A model generated the notes under the pieces. That model was not told where the DNA came from, ran no database searches, and was given only the letters and a program-made list of their open reading frames with translations. DNA of 64,000 nucleotides, from the NCBI GenBank assembly GCA_041394885.1, contig JAWKHI010000006.1, positions 62,001-126,000 of the forward strand. The letters are read 5' to 3'. The position numbers and the translations under genes are program-made. Position 1 is the first letter of the stretch. Each line of letters begins with the position of its first letter. This DNA comes from DSOI01 sp041394885 (GTDB taxonomy: Bacteria; Acidobacteriota; Terriglobia; Bryobacterales; Bryobacteraceae). Shown piece by piece: positions 47,583 through 55,878 of the stretch.

Positions 47583-48584
47583 CTACACCGATGCCATGCC
47601 CAGCTTGGCGAACCACGGCTTGGCAGGCTTCAGCGCCTCGTTCACCGCCTCGATGTTCTTCACCCCTTCGGTGGAAAGCCAGTCTTCCAGCGCCTTCACG
47701 CCCTGCTTGGCGTATACAGGAATTCCTTCCTTCCACGTCGCGCGGCCGCAGAGCACGCCAGAAAAGTCGGTGCCTGCTTCCGCCGCCATCGCCAGCGACT
47801 CGGTGAATTGGTCATTGCTCACACCAGCGCTCAAATAGATGAACGGCTTGGCCGCCACCGAGGCTGCCTTGCGGAACAAATCGAGCGCCTCCTCACGGCT
47901 ATAGGCCGCCTGCCCTTTGAACACGCTGCTGCCTTCCACGTAGTTCGCGTTGATCGGCACTTCCACCTTCAACACGTCCACCCGGTACTGCGGCTTGGAG
48001 AACTCTTCCATGCTCCGGATCACGATGTCCGGCTTCGCCTTTGCGAACTCCAGCCCCTTCTCGTCGCCGCCCTTCGGGTCGTACCCGATGAACTCGAGGA
48101 AAAACGGGATCTCCTCCGCTTCGCACTCCGCGCCGATCCGTTCCACGAACGCGTGCTTGATATCGTTCACGTCCGCGTCATCGTAGGGTGTATAGTAAAT
48201 CAGAATCTTCACCGCGTCGCCGTCCATGTCCTTGATTCGCTTCACGGAAACATTCGGGAGAAGATCGGGAAGCCGGCCCGGCTGTGTGTTGTCGTACCCG
48301 GACTTTTCGTAGGCCAGCAGCAGACCAGCGTTGGACGAGCGCGCCTTGGATGCGGGAATTCCATACTCGGGATCGAGCAAAATCGCGCTGGCATGCGGAG
48401 TGAGCACGCGCGACACTGCAATCTTGAATTCCTGCATCTGCTCATCGGTCACCTGGGAGGGGGAGATGCCGGCGCCGGCGGCGATCGACTTTTGCAGGCT
48501 GCCGCGTTGGTCCATGGCGGCGGCCGCGATTACGCCTCGAGCGTCGGAAAGAGCTTTAAGATGCTTGATCTTGCCTTGAGTCAT
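47583..48584 (-). CDS. lacD: tagatose 1,6-bisphosphate aldolase (LacD family)
   Basis: 333 residues. Class I aldolase of the LacD family: AAMDQRGSLQKSI, ILLDPEYGIPAS, VKILIYYTPYDD, VLKVEVPINANYVEG (Schiff-base Lys) and PFIYLSAGVSNDQFTESL. It splits tagatose bisphosphate into DHAP and glyceraldehyde 3-phosphate, but members of the family also act on fructose bisphosphate and sulfo-sugars (YihT group). With no lacC or sulfoquinovose genes nearby, the natural substrate is uncertain. Next to eda on the same strand. Confidence 0.85.
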   Translation of the reverse strand: MTQGKIKHLKALSDARGVIAAAAMDQRGSLQKSIAAGAGISPSQVTDEQMQEFKIAVSRVLTPHASAILLDPEYGIPASKARSSNAGLLLAYEKSGYDNTQPGRLPDLLPNVSVKRIKDMDGDAVKILIYYTPYDDADVNDIKHAFVERIGAECEAEEIPFFLEFIGYDPKGGDEKGLEFAKAKPDIVIRSMEEFSKPQYRVDVLKVEVPINANYVEGSSVFKGQAAYSREEALDLFRKAASVAAKPFIYLSAGVSNDQFTESLAMAAEAGTDFSGVLCGRATWKEGIPVYAKQGVKALEDWLSTEGVKNIEAVNEALKPAKPWFAKLGMASV

Positions 48585-48619
48585 TGAAATCAGATGGTCC
48601 TTGTTGGGGATTGCTTACG

Positions 48620-49618
48620 TTACGGATACCTTGTAAGTATAGCCCGACCGCCCCGCCGCGCCCCACTCCCGGAACCGATCCAAGCATGATACCGCCGCGC
48701 CCGCACCACATCCCGCAGTATCTGCGCCTTCAAACTGGCCGCGTCCGCGAACCTCCGCTCATCCCGCAGCCGGAACAGGAACTCCACCCGCAGCCGCCGC
48801 GGCGCCTCCCCCCGCAGCCCGTCCAGCACGAACGTCTCGATCACGAACTGCTCCCCGTCGAAGGTCGGCCGCACGCCCGCGTTCGTAACCGACGCCCATT
48901 GCGCTCCTGAGCCGATATCGGTGGCCCGCGTCACATACACGCCCGCTCCCGGCAGCACCTCCGCCTCTGTCGATAGATTCAACGTCGGCACCGTCTGACG
49001 GGATCCGATGCCTGCCCCGGATACCACCACCCCCTCCACCGCGAAACAACGTCCCAACAATCGACCCGCCATCCGCACATTGCCGCTTTCTACCAACTTC
49101 CGGATCTCCGTGCTCGACACCAGCCGCCCCCGCGCATATACGCCCTCCACGACCCTGGTGATGAATCCGTGCCGCTCCCCGAGTTCGGCGAGTCTCGCTG
49201 CATCGCCCGATTGCTTCCGCCCAAAACGGAAGTTCGCGCCAACTACCACCACCCGCGCCCCGGCCGCCCGCACCAGCACACCCTCCACGAATTCTTCCGG
49301 CGTCATCGCCGCGAACTCCGGCGTGAACGGCAGCACCAGCGCCTGTTCCACTCCCGCCGCCGACATCCATGCCAGACGCTGTTCCACCGTACTGAGCAGC
49401 CGCGGCGCGCGCTCGGGAGCCAGCACTCGCGCCGGGTGCGGATCGAAGGTGAGCACCGATGGCTTCGCTCCCAGCACCGCGCACTCTTCCCGCAAACGCC
49501 CAATCAGCGCCTGATGCCCCAGGTGCACGCCATCGAAGTTGCCGATGCATACCCCCGACGGCTCCCCCGATAGTGCCACGCCCCGCTCGGCTTCCGCCAG
49601 TGTTCGAAACAGCTTCAT
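48620..49618 (-). CDS. ribF: bifunctional riboflavin kinase / FAD synthetase
   Basis: 332 residues making FMN and FAD. The N-terminal FAD synthetase nucleotidyl-transferase domain shows CIGNFDGVHLGHQALIG, LTFDPHPARVLAPE and VVVGANFRFGRKQSGD, then LVSSTEIRKLVESGNV. The C-terminal riboflavin kinase domain has GSRQTVPTLNL with the PTxN motif and VTNAGVRPTFD, IETFVLD. Coupled to the MBL-fold gene upstream (ATGA). Confidence 0.96.
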   Translation of the reverse strand: MKLFRTLAEAERGVALSGEPSGVCIGNFDGVHLGHQALIGRLREECAVLGAKPSVLTFDPHPARVLAPERAPRLLSTVEQRLAWMSAAGVEQALVLPFTPEFAAMTPEEFVEGVLVRAAGARVVVVGANFRFGRKQSGDAARLAELGERHGFITRVVEGVYARGRLVSSTEIRKLVESGNVRMAGRLLGRCFAVEGVVVSGAGIGSRQTVPTLNLSTEAEVLPGAGVYVTRATDIGSGAQWASVTNAGVRPTFDGEQFVIETFVLDGLRGEAPRRLRVEFLFRLRDERRFADAASLKAQILRDVVRARRYHAWIGSGSGARRGGRAILTRYP

Positions 49619-50418
49619 GCCGATTCCACGCCGGCCGTCTCGAGATCGATCTCCATCTCCAACCCGTCGTAGGCCAGCCGCACGTTCGACGGCAGCAACT
49701 GCTCGGTCCGCGCATGTGGCAAATCATGCCCGATATGCGTGAAGTACGCATTCCGCGGAGACAGTCTCTCCACGTAGGCCAGGGACCGGTCTACCGTCGA
49801 GTGCGTCGGATGCGGTTTGTGCCGCAGCGCGTCAAGAAATAGGATGTCCAGCCCCTGCAGACGCTCGAGCGATTCCTCCGGTATCTCGCTGTGATCGGTC
49901 AGGTACGCCAGATTGCCGATCCGGTATCCATACACTTCTCCGCGCCCGTGCTTTAGCAGAATCGGAAGGCACGGCACCCCGAAAAGATCGAAGGCGGCCC
50001 CATTCAATGGATTTGATTCGAGCTTCGGAACCGAACTCTCGGTCGGCTCTACCTGAAAGATGTAATGAAAGATCCGTTGGATCGATCCCAGTGTCTCGGC
50101 GGACCCGTAGATAGGAATCGGGCTCCGCTGACGGAAATTGAACGGACGCACGTCATCGAGCCCCATGATGTGATCGGCGTGCGAATGCGTGAACAAGATT
50201 GCGTCGACCCGCGGAATCCCTGCCCGTAGCGCTTGCGAACGGAAATCCGGCGTCGTATCGATCACGATTGACCGCCCACCGAATCGCACCCACACCGACG
50301 GACGCAGCCGGTTGTCCCGTGGATCGGTGGAACGGCACACGTCGCACGAACACCCGATCGTGGGAACCCCCACGCTGGTGCCTGACCCCAGCACTGTAAC
50401 CTGCAAGCGTTCGATCAC
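49615..50418 (-). CDS. MBL-fold metal-dependent hydrolase (PhnP-like)
   Basis: 267 residues of the metallo-beta-lactamase fold, PhnP/RNase Z-like subgroup: VLGSGTSVGVPTIGCSCDVC with the Cys pair typical for this group, FTHSHADHIMGLDDVRPF (HxHxDH metal site), and LFLDALRHKPHPTHSTVDRS. PhnP-type enzymes hydrolyse cyclic phosphodiesters; many relatives are unassigned. It lies 6 bp after the DUF1844 gene and overlaps ribF. Confidence 0.85.
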   Translation of the reverse strand: MIERLQVTVLGSGTSVGVPTIGCSCDVCRSTDPRDNRLRPSVWVRFGGRSIVIDTTPDFRSQALRAGIPRVDAILFTHSHADHIMGLDDVRPFNFRQRSPIPIYGSAETLGSIQRIFHYIFQVEPTESSVPKLESNPLNGAAFDLFGVPCLPILLKHGRGEVYGYRIGNLAYLTDHSEIPEESLERLQGLDILFLDALRHKPHPTHSTVDRSLAYVERLSPRNAYFTHIGHDLPHARTEQLLPSNVRLAYDGLEMEIDLETAGVESA

Positions 50419-50424
50419 AGGCGC

Positions 50425-50808
50425 CTAGTCGCCACCTTGCGCGCTGTCATCGGCCTCTTCTGGCTCCTCCGCCCGCGTCTCGAAGGCGCTCGTCGATCCC
50501 GCCGCCGCAGCAGCCGCCCGCTTGCCCGCGGACTCCATCGCCTGGATGTACTGAAACCGCAGCTCGGTGAGTGAATTCTCAACCAGCCTCTGCTCTTCCC
50601 AACTCAGGTTCCCCTTCGTCTTTTCCACCAGCATCGCCAACAGGTCGATCGCATGCCGGGCCAATGGCAACTGCGGCTCCGGACGCTCGTCCTCGGCGCC
50701 CAGATGCAACACGCCCAACTGCACCTGCGCCTGCATCCGCAGTTGATGCACTAGAAACTCGAAACTCGCCGGTAAGGCGAACGCCTCGTTTTCGCTCATG
50801 ATTTTCAT
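50425..50808 (-). CDS. DUF1844 domain protein
   Basis: 127 residues. The core ASFEFLVHQLRMQAQVQLGVL, LARHAIDLLAMLVEKTKGNL and SWEEQRLVENSLTELRFQYI (each in blocks) is the DUF1844 family, found in Acidobacteria, Deltaproteobacteria and Planctomycetes with no known role. The tail is acidic and disordered. It is the first gene of the long minus-strand run, with divergent truB starting about 75 bp away. Confidence 0.85.
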   Translation of the reverse strand: MKIMSENEAFALPASFEFLVHQLRMQAQVQLGVLHLGAEDERPEPQLPLARHAIDLLAMLVEKTKGNLSWEEQRLVENSLTELRFQYIQAMESAGKRAAAAAAGSTSAFETRAEEPEEADDSAQGGD

Positions 50809-50885
50809 ATTTTATCGCGTATCTACACACACCCGGGGGGCCTTGCATTCCGGGCAACGCGACCGGGATGTTACATTGTTGGAAC

Positions 50886-51800
50886 ATGCAAGAGCAGAGC
50901 GCCATCGAGGGGGTGGTGGTCGTCGACAAACCCGCGGATTGGACCAGTCACGACGTAGTCAACAAAATCCGCCGCATAGCCGGAACCAAGCGCGTCGGTC
51001 ATCTCGGCACCCTGGACCCCATGGCCACCGGTGTTCTCCCGCTCGTGGTCGGCCGCGCCACTCGGCTCGCCCAGTTCTACACCCGAGCCGAAAAAGTGTA
51101 TGACGCCATCGTCTGCTTCGGCTTCGCCACCGCCACCTACGATAGCCAAGGGGAGCGTACCGGCGAGATTCACCCCTGCCAGTTCACGCGCGAACGCCTC
51201 GACGAAGAACTCAATCGCTTCCGTGGGACATTCCAGCAGACCCCACCTCCCGTATCGGCGAAAAAGGTCGGCGGCGTCCCCGCCTACAAGCTCGCCCGGA
51301 AGAACGTCGACGTCCAACTGCAGCCGGTCGAAGTCACCGTCCATGACTTGATCGTGCACGAAGTCCACCTCGAATCCGCCGGACAACCCCATGCCCGTAT
51401 CGAGGTGCACTGCACCGCCGGCACCTACCTGCGCGCCATCGCGCATGACCTTGGCCAGGCCCTCGGCTGTGGCGCCCATCTCAGCCGGCTACGCCGCCTT
51501 CGCTCCGGGGACTTTTCCATCGATCAGGCCCGGACCCTCGAACAACTCGCCGAACTCAGTCACCAGGGCCGCCTGCGGGAGGCCGTCATTCCACCCGCCT
51601 TGCTGCTGCCTCAGTTCCCCAGCGAAATCGTCGATTCCATCACTGCCTCCCAGATTCGCCAGGGACGGGACTTTCGCGTATCGCCCTTCCGGCCCGCCAA
51701 AGGAGCGCCGCTCGTCAAAGCCGTCACCGCCGAAGGAGACCTCATCGCCATCGGCGAAGCCCGCCTCCCCCATCTCTATCACCCGATGCTCGTTCTATAG
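50886..51800 (+). CDS. truB: tRNA pseudouridine-55 synthase
   Basis: 304 residues from the ATG at 50886. An ATG at 50868 in the same frame would add MLHCWN, but it lies over a -10-like element. It makes pseudouridine 55 in the T-loop of tRNAs. It shows GVVVVDKPADWTSHDVVNKI, KRVGHLGTLDPMATGVLPLV with the catalytic Asp, YDAIVCFGFATATYDSQGE, and QTPPPVSAKKVGGVPAYKLAR, in blocks; also VHCTAGTYLRAIAHDLG. TGTTACATT at 50869-50877 is an extended -10 ending 8 bases before the ATG, so the message may be leaderless. Confidence 0.95.
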   Translation: MQEQSAIEGVVVVDKPADWTSHDVVNKIRRIAGTKRVGHLGTLDPMATGVLPLVVGRATRLAQFYTRAEKVYDAIVCFGFATATYDSQGERTGEIHPCQFTRERLDEELNRFRGTFQQTPPPVSAKKVGGVPAYKLARKNVDVQLQPVEVTVHDLIVHEVHLESAGQPHARIEVHCTAGTYLRAIAHDLGQALGCGAHLSRLRRLRSGDFSIDQARTLEQLAELSHQGRLREAVIPPALLLPQFPSEIVDSITASQIRQGRDFRVSPFRPAKGAPLVKAVTAEGDLIAIGEARLPHLYHPMLVL

Positions 51801-52253
51801 CGAAACCCGGACCGGAAACCGGACCGACCGCGCAATGAAACACATCGCGTGCGCCTTCGCATGCAGCCCCGCCGCCTCAGCCGCGCGCCGTTCATCCGCC
51901 AGTCTCACCTCCGGCCGCAAAACCACTTCCACGAACTCCCCGGACCCGTCTTCGTTCATCCGCATCCGCCCCGCCGCCCGATCCCGGTACTCCGTCACGA
52001 CGATACCTGCAATGCTGCACAAATGCAGGTACCAAAGCATGTGGCACGCCGACAGCGAACCCACCAGCAACTCCTCCGGGTTGTACCGCGTCCCATCGCC
52101 ACGGAACGCCGCATCGCTGGAGCATGGCAGCGGTCCGGACTTCCCTTCGGCCTCAATTTCGTGGTCCCGCGAATACGCCCCATATCCGCTGGTCCCCGAG
52201 CCCCGATTTCCCCGCCAGGTCGTCGTCATTGTGTAAGAATGTTCCTGAACCAT
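51795..52253 (-). CDS. OsmC family protein
   Basis: 152 residues from the ATG at 52253 (MVQEHSYTMTTTWRGN). The core has NPEELLVGSLSACHMLWYLH, with the first redox Cys, and AGIVVTEYRD. The second family Cys, expected in the ARxxCP motif near the C-terminus, is replaced: AHAMCFIARSV has a Cys near the place. OsmC/Ohr-like proteins reduce organic peroxides or bind fatty acyl groups; with a changed second site, activity is uncertain. It converges with truB, overlapping it by 6 bp. Confidence 0.82.
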   Translation of the reverse strand: MVQEHSYTMTTTWRGNRGSGTSGYGAYSRDHEIEAEGKSGPLPCSSDAAFRGDGTRYNPEELLVGSLSACHMLWYLHLCSIAGIVVTEYRDRAAGRMRMNEDGSGEFVEVVLRPEVRLADERRAAEAAGLHAKAHAMCFIARSVRFPVRVSL

Positions 52254-52711
52254 GTGCCGGTAACACCGAGTGTAACCCGGAAGGGATGGTCCAGCACCGA
52301 TGCCGAAGCCTCTCACGCTGCTCGAACAACTTTGCGCACACGCCCTCTCCTTCGGCGCCTAGTGCAACCGCAACATCTCCCAAGTTTGGAGTGGCACGGC
52401 TACGCCAGAGCGGAGCAGAGCAAAGACGAGCTGAAGACGAAATCGTCTGCCGCGGATGGCTAGTCAGATTCAGCGCGTCTCAAATCTAGGGGCAGTTCGG
52501 AAGGGCTTGCCTGATGCTTAAGGCAGGGTCCGTAGTTCGGACCTATTTCCGTCCTTCTCCGAAAAGGGAGAGGGCGACTCGGGACCTGCGGCTTTCGCAA
52601 CTTCCAAGACTACCGTATGCGAACGAAGATATTGTGTGGTTGATCCGGGGATGGCTCGGCCCCCGCGTTTGGCGTACAGCCAGAACCGGTCGGCGTAAGT
52701 GTTGCTTTTGC
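52254..52711. other. 458-bp gap between the OsmC gene and tRNA-Thr, possible gene remnants
   Basis: No complete gene is seen. On the plus strand a short frame from ATG 52300 (MPKPLTLLEQLCAHALSFGA, then a stop) follows GGAAGGGATGG. A different frame continues to 52489 with the protein-like SPKFGVARLRQSGAEQRRAE. Together they could be one small broken gene. On the minus strand, 52518 to about 52700 reads RGGRAIPGSTTQYLRSHTVV without a start codon. None is recognised; these may be remnants beside the tRNA. Confidence 0.25.
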
Positions 52712-52787
52712 TGGAGCCACCCGCCGGGATCGAACCGGCGACCTGCTGATTACGAATCAGCCGCTCTACCAACTGAGCTAGGGTGGC
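52712..52787 (-). tRNA. tRNA-Thr (anticodon CGU)
   Basis: 76 nt including an encoded CCA. The acceptor GCCACCC pairs with GGGTGGC, discriminator U. The D-arm has AGCTCAGTTGGTAGAGC. The anticodon stem GCTGA/TCAGC closes the loop TTCGTAA with anticodon CGU, reading ACG (Thr). The T-arm has GGTTCGATCC in GCCGGTTCGATCCCGGC. All canonical positions are present. It stands alone. Confidence 0.95.
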
Positions 52788-52850
52788 TTGCTCACCCGAG
52801 AATAACAACTCGGACCGAATCTTGGCAACTCGCCGCCGCCCCTACCCATC

Positions 52851-54728
52851 TCAATCGCGAACCTCACCCCGCCTCAAAAACAACACCCACACCCCCAACA
52901 CCCCCGTCGCCCCAAGCGCCGCCATCCACCCCCGCGACAGCGTCGGGAAAAGGATGCAACCCACCGCCGCCGCGCCGAAAAGTATCCGCTCCACCCGCCA
53001 CAGCGGACCCCGCAGATACCCCACCAGCGCCACCGCCCACGCTCCCGTGCCCGCCAGCAGGCCACCGAATGCCGCCACCACGGCCGGAAGCGGACCCTGT
53101 CCCAGCAGCAGCGGATCGAACGCGAACGCGAAGGCGATCAGGAACAAAACCAGACTCATCCGAAATGCCTGCCAACCCGTCTCCATCACGCCCGCCTTCG
53201 CAAGACCGGCCGCCGCGAACGACGCCAACGCCACCGGCGGCGTGATCATCGAGAGCACGCAGTAGTACATCACGAAAAAATGCGCGCACAGCGGCACCAA
53301 CCCGAGCTTGATCAACGTCGGCACAAACAGGATCGCGCCGATGATGTAGGCCGCCACCGTCGGCAAACCCATGCCCATCACCACACATCCGGCGATCGTC
53401 AACAGCAGGGCTGCGTGGATATTGGCGGCGCCGCTCTCGATCAACTTCGAAGAGAACCGAAGCGCCAGGTTCGATTGAACCGCAACCGCCACCATGATGC
53501 CGATCGCCGCAATCGGGATGGCTACCTGCGCCGCTTGCCGTGCGATGTCTTCCATCACTCCCAGCCAATCCCGCCAACCCAGCCAACTGCTTCTGCGCAC
53601 GTACGCCGTCACCACGCACGCGGCGATCGCCGCCACTACCGATAGCGTGGCGGACCTGCCCGATGCCAGCAGCGCCACCAGCAACACCGGCGGCAGCAGC
53701 AGGTAGAGCCGCGGCACGATGTCCCCCGATGGCGCCGACTGTCCCGGATCCAGCGTGCCGATACCGGTCTTGCGTGCCCCCAAATCCACCATCGCAAACA
53801 GCGCGAAATAGAAGGCGGCCGCGGGGATGACCGCAGCCATCGCAATGCGGCCGTAGTCCACTTGCAGCATCTCCGCCATCACGAACGCGGCCACGCCCAT
53901 CACCGGCGGCATCAGTTGGCCCCCCGTGGAAGCCAGCGCCTCGATCGCCGCGGCCTGGACGCTCGAATACCCCGCGCGGCGCATCAGCGGGATCGTGAAC
54001 ACGCCCACCGATACGACGTTGGCCACCGCGCTGCCGCTGATGGTGCCCATCAGGCTGCTCGAGATGACGGCCGCTTTGGCCGCGCCTCCCTGCCCCCGTC
54101 CGCTCGCCTTCAAGCCGATATCGATGAAGAGCCTGCCGCCGCCGATGGCCGCGTACGCCGATCCGAATGCCAGGAAATAGAATACGAATTGCACCGAAGT
54201 TTCCGTGGTCACCCCGAGAACGCCGTTGGTTGTCATCGTCATGATTTCCACCGTGTCTTCGAGCCCGAAGCCGCTGAAGCGTGACCATCCCGGGAACCAC
54301 CGTCCACCGAAGTTGTAGGGCGTGAACAGCAGCAAACCCAACAGGGACCATCCCACGCACCGCCGCCTCCCTCGAGCAAGAAGGAGAAGCAGGACCACGC
54401 CCGCCACCACGTCCAGCGGCAAAATCGGGTCCACCGCCTCCACACGTTCCGACAGCCGTTGCGCACTGGTCAGGTAGTAACCGCCGATAGCGGCCGAGGC
54501 CGACGCCAGTAGCGCGTTGATGGGTTTCGAACCGGCCGAGGTAAGAAACAGGATCGCCAGGGCGAAAAATAGATGCAGCGGCCGCGCCACCATCGGTTGC
54601 TGCGGCCACACAATGATCGCGAACTGGAACGCGCACCAGAAGATCGCCAGCGCCAACACCAGCGTTCCGGAAAGCGGTTCGCCCTCCGCGCCGCCGTGTC
54701 CTGGTTCCGCGCCCGCCTCTACAGCCAT
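52851..54728 (-). CDS. TRAP transporter fused permease (DctQM-type, TAXI system)
   Basis: 625 residues from the ATG at 54728; the longer frame to 54821 overlaps the TAXI protein gene and is not preferred. About 16-18 hydrophobic segments: a short DctQ-like part fused to the large DctM-like permease. Conserved blocks include SSSLMGTISGSAVANVVSVG, FTIPLMRRAGYSSVQAAAIE and ASTGGQLMPPVMGVAAFVMA in the first repeat, and GCVVMGMGLPTVAAYII and SMITPPVALASFAAAGLA in the second. It imports an organic acid with a Na+ or H+ gradient, receiving it from the TAXI binding protein whose gene overlaps its start by 10 bp. Confidence 0.92.
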   Translation of the reverse strand: MAVEAGAEPGHGGAEGEPLSGTLVLALAIFWCAFQFAIIVWPQQPMVARPLHLFFALAILFLTSAGSKPINALLASASAAIGGYYLTSAQRLSERVEAVDPILPLDVVAGVVLLLLLARGRRRCVGWSLLGLLLFTPYNFGGRWFPGWSRFSGFGLEDTVEIMTMTTNGVLGVTTETSVQFVFYFLAFGSAYAAIGGGRLFIDIGLKASGRGQGGAAKAAVISSSLMGTISGSAVANVVSVGVFTIPLMRRAGYSSVQAAAIEALASTGGQLMPPVMGVAAFVMAEMLQVDYGRIAMAAVIPAAAFYFALFAMVDLGARKTGIGTLDPGQSAPSGDIVPRLYLLLPPVLLVALLASGRSATLSVVAAIAACVVTAYVRRSSWLGWRDWLGVMEDIARQAAQVAIPIAAIGIMVAVAVQSNLALRFSSKLIESGAANIHAALLLTIAGCVVMGMGLPTVAAYIIGAILFVPTLIKLGLVPLCAHFFVMYYCVLSMITPPVALASFAAAGLAKAGVMETGWQAFRMSLVLFLIAFAFAFDPLLLGQGPLPAVVAAFGGLLAGTGAWAVALVGYLRGPLWRVERILFGAAAVGCILFPTLSRGWMAALGATGVLGVWVLFLRRGEVRD

Positions 54729-55537
54729 CCGCGTCCCTGGGCGTAACGCGCCGCGCCGGGATGGATCGGGATGCCTGTGGATTCCGGGCGCTGGCTGGTG
54801 GACGGGTCGAAATCCGCCCATGCCTTATGAGCCTGTTGCATCGCGTCCCGCTGTTCGCAGAGGGTTTTCGTAATGACGTACGCAAGCTCCTCCGGCAAAT
54901 CGTCGCGCGCGATCAATACCGTGCCGCAGTCGGCGGCCGCGGTGGGTTTGCTCTGGCCCTTGAACCACGCCGGAAGAGGCCGCGGCGTCATGCCGTGGCG
55001 AGCCAGGGCGTCGAGCAATCCCGGGTCGAAATCAAGAAAGCGGATGCCGGCCGTCGCCGCGGCTTCGGTCAGCGCGGGGTGGCCCTTCACGGCGGACTCG
55101 AAATACAGATCCGCGCGCCCGTCGGCGAGCATCTCCGGAATCTGGTTCACGGCCACCTGAATCACGCGCCCGCCATTGGCGGCGATCTGTTGGCGCGTGA
55201 GGCCGTAGTGGTCCAGAATCATATCCGCCACAACCGGCACAGTGCTGCCCGGCGGCTTCATAATGATGCGTGGGGCGGGGCGGGCACGCAGCACCTTCTC
55301 CAGAGTGTCGAGGCCGGTGCGGACGAGGTAGTCTTCCCGGGCGGCCGCCGTCATCCACACCGAGTTGAGACCGCCGGCCAGGGCTCGAATTCGCCGGTGT
55401 CGGACGCCATGAAAGGCGATTGGCAACCCCTCCCATGCCCATTTCGCCACCGCAACCTGGCAGAGCCCGATGGCCGCTTTGCCGCGTTCCACCAGCGTCG
55501 GATTGCCGGTGCCGCCGCCGCGCGCGAAAATCTCCAT
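54719..55537 (-). CDS. TAXI family TRAP solute-binding protein, N-terminus disrupted
   Basis: 272 residues from the ATG at 55537, but homology extends upstream in frame: SSWYVFAATLAQLLEPQLPG is encoded before it, back to a TGA at about 55631, with no ATG/GTG/TTG start. In another frame, further upstream homology-like sequence (EAVVIAAMPG) continues, so a single-base shift near 55605-55612 probably breaks the true 5' end and the signal peptide. The rest is TAXI-like: ARGGGTGNPTLVERGKAAIG, KPPGSTVPVVADMILDHYGL, VNQIPEMLADGRADLYFESA. It would bind a carboxylate solute for the fused permease. It lies at the edge of a frameshift-rich patch. Confidence 0.8.
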   Translation of the reverse strand: MEIFARGGGTGNPTLVERGKAAIGLCQVAVAKWAWEGLPIAFHGVRHRRIRALAGGLNSVWMTAAAREDYLVRTGLDTLEKVLRARPAPRIIMKPPGSTVPVVADMILDHYGLTRQQIAANGGRVIQVAVNQIPEMLADGRADLYFESAVKGHPALTEAAATAGIRFLDFDPGLLDALARHGMTPRPLPAWFKGQSKPTAAADCGTVLIARDDLPEELAYVITKTLCEQRDAMQQAHKAWADFDPSTSQRPESTGIPIHPGAARYAQGRGWL

Positions 55538-55878
55538 GGACCGGCCTGGCAGCTGTGGTTCCAGGAGTTGGGCCAGCGTGGCTGCGAAAACGTACCACGA
55601 ACTCCTGGCATGGCGGCGATCACCACCGCCTCATGCGGCGGCGCGGTCGCCACGGACCACGCTGCCGCGCCGGCGCGCTACCGCGGCGGGGACGAACAAA
55701 CGGCGTTGGATCCGCATCCGCTTAGGATACTAGCACTCAGCCCGGCCGCAAGCGAGTTCGGTTTGCCGCGCCCGGAACGGTCTGATAGGATCGATGGCCG
55801 GGCCCCGATGCCGCACTCCCGGCTCCGGCTTCTGGCCTCCGCGCGGCAAAATGGCGGCAGGGAAAGGAATCTGGATGA

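Noticed and set aside
52254..52711. tmRNA or other structured RNA next to tRNA-Thr
   Set aside because: Neither strand shows the tRNA-like ends or tag-reading frame of tmRNA, and no second cloverleaf is found.
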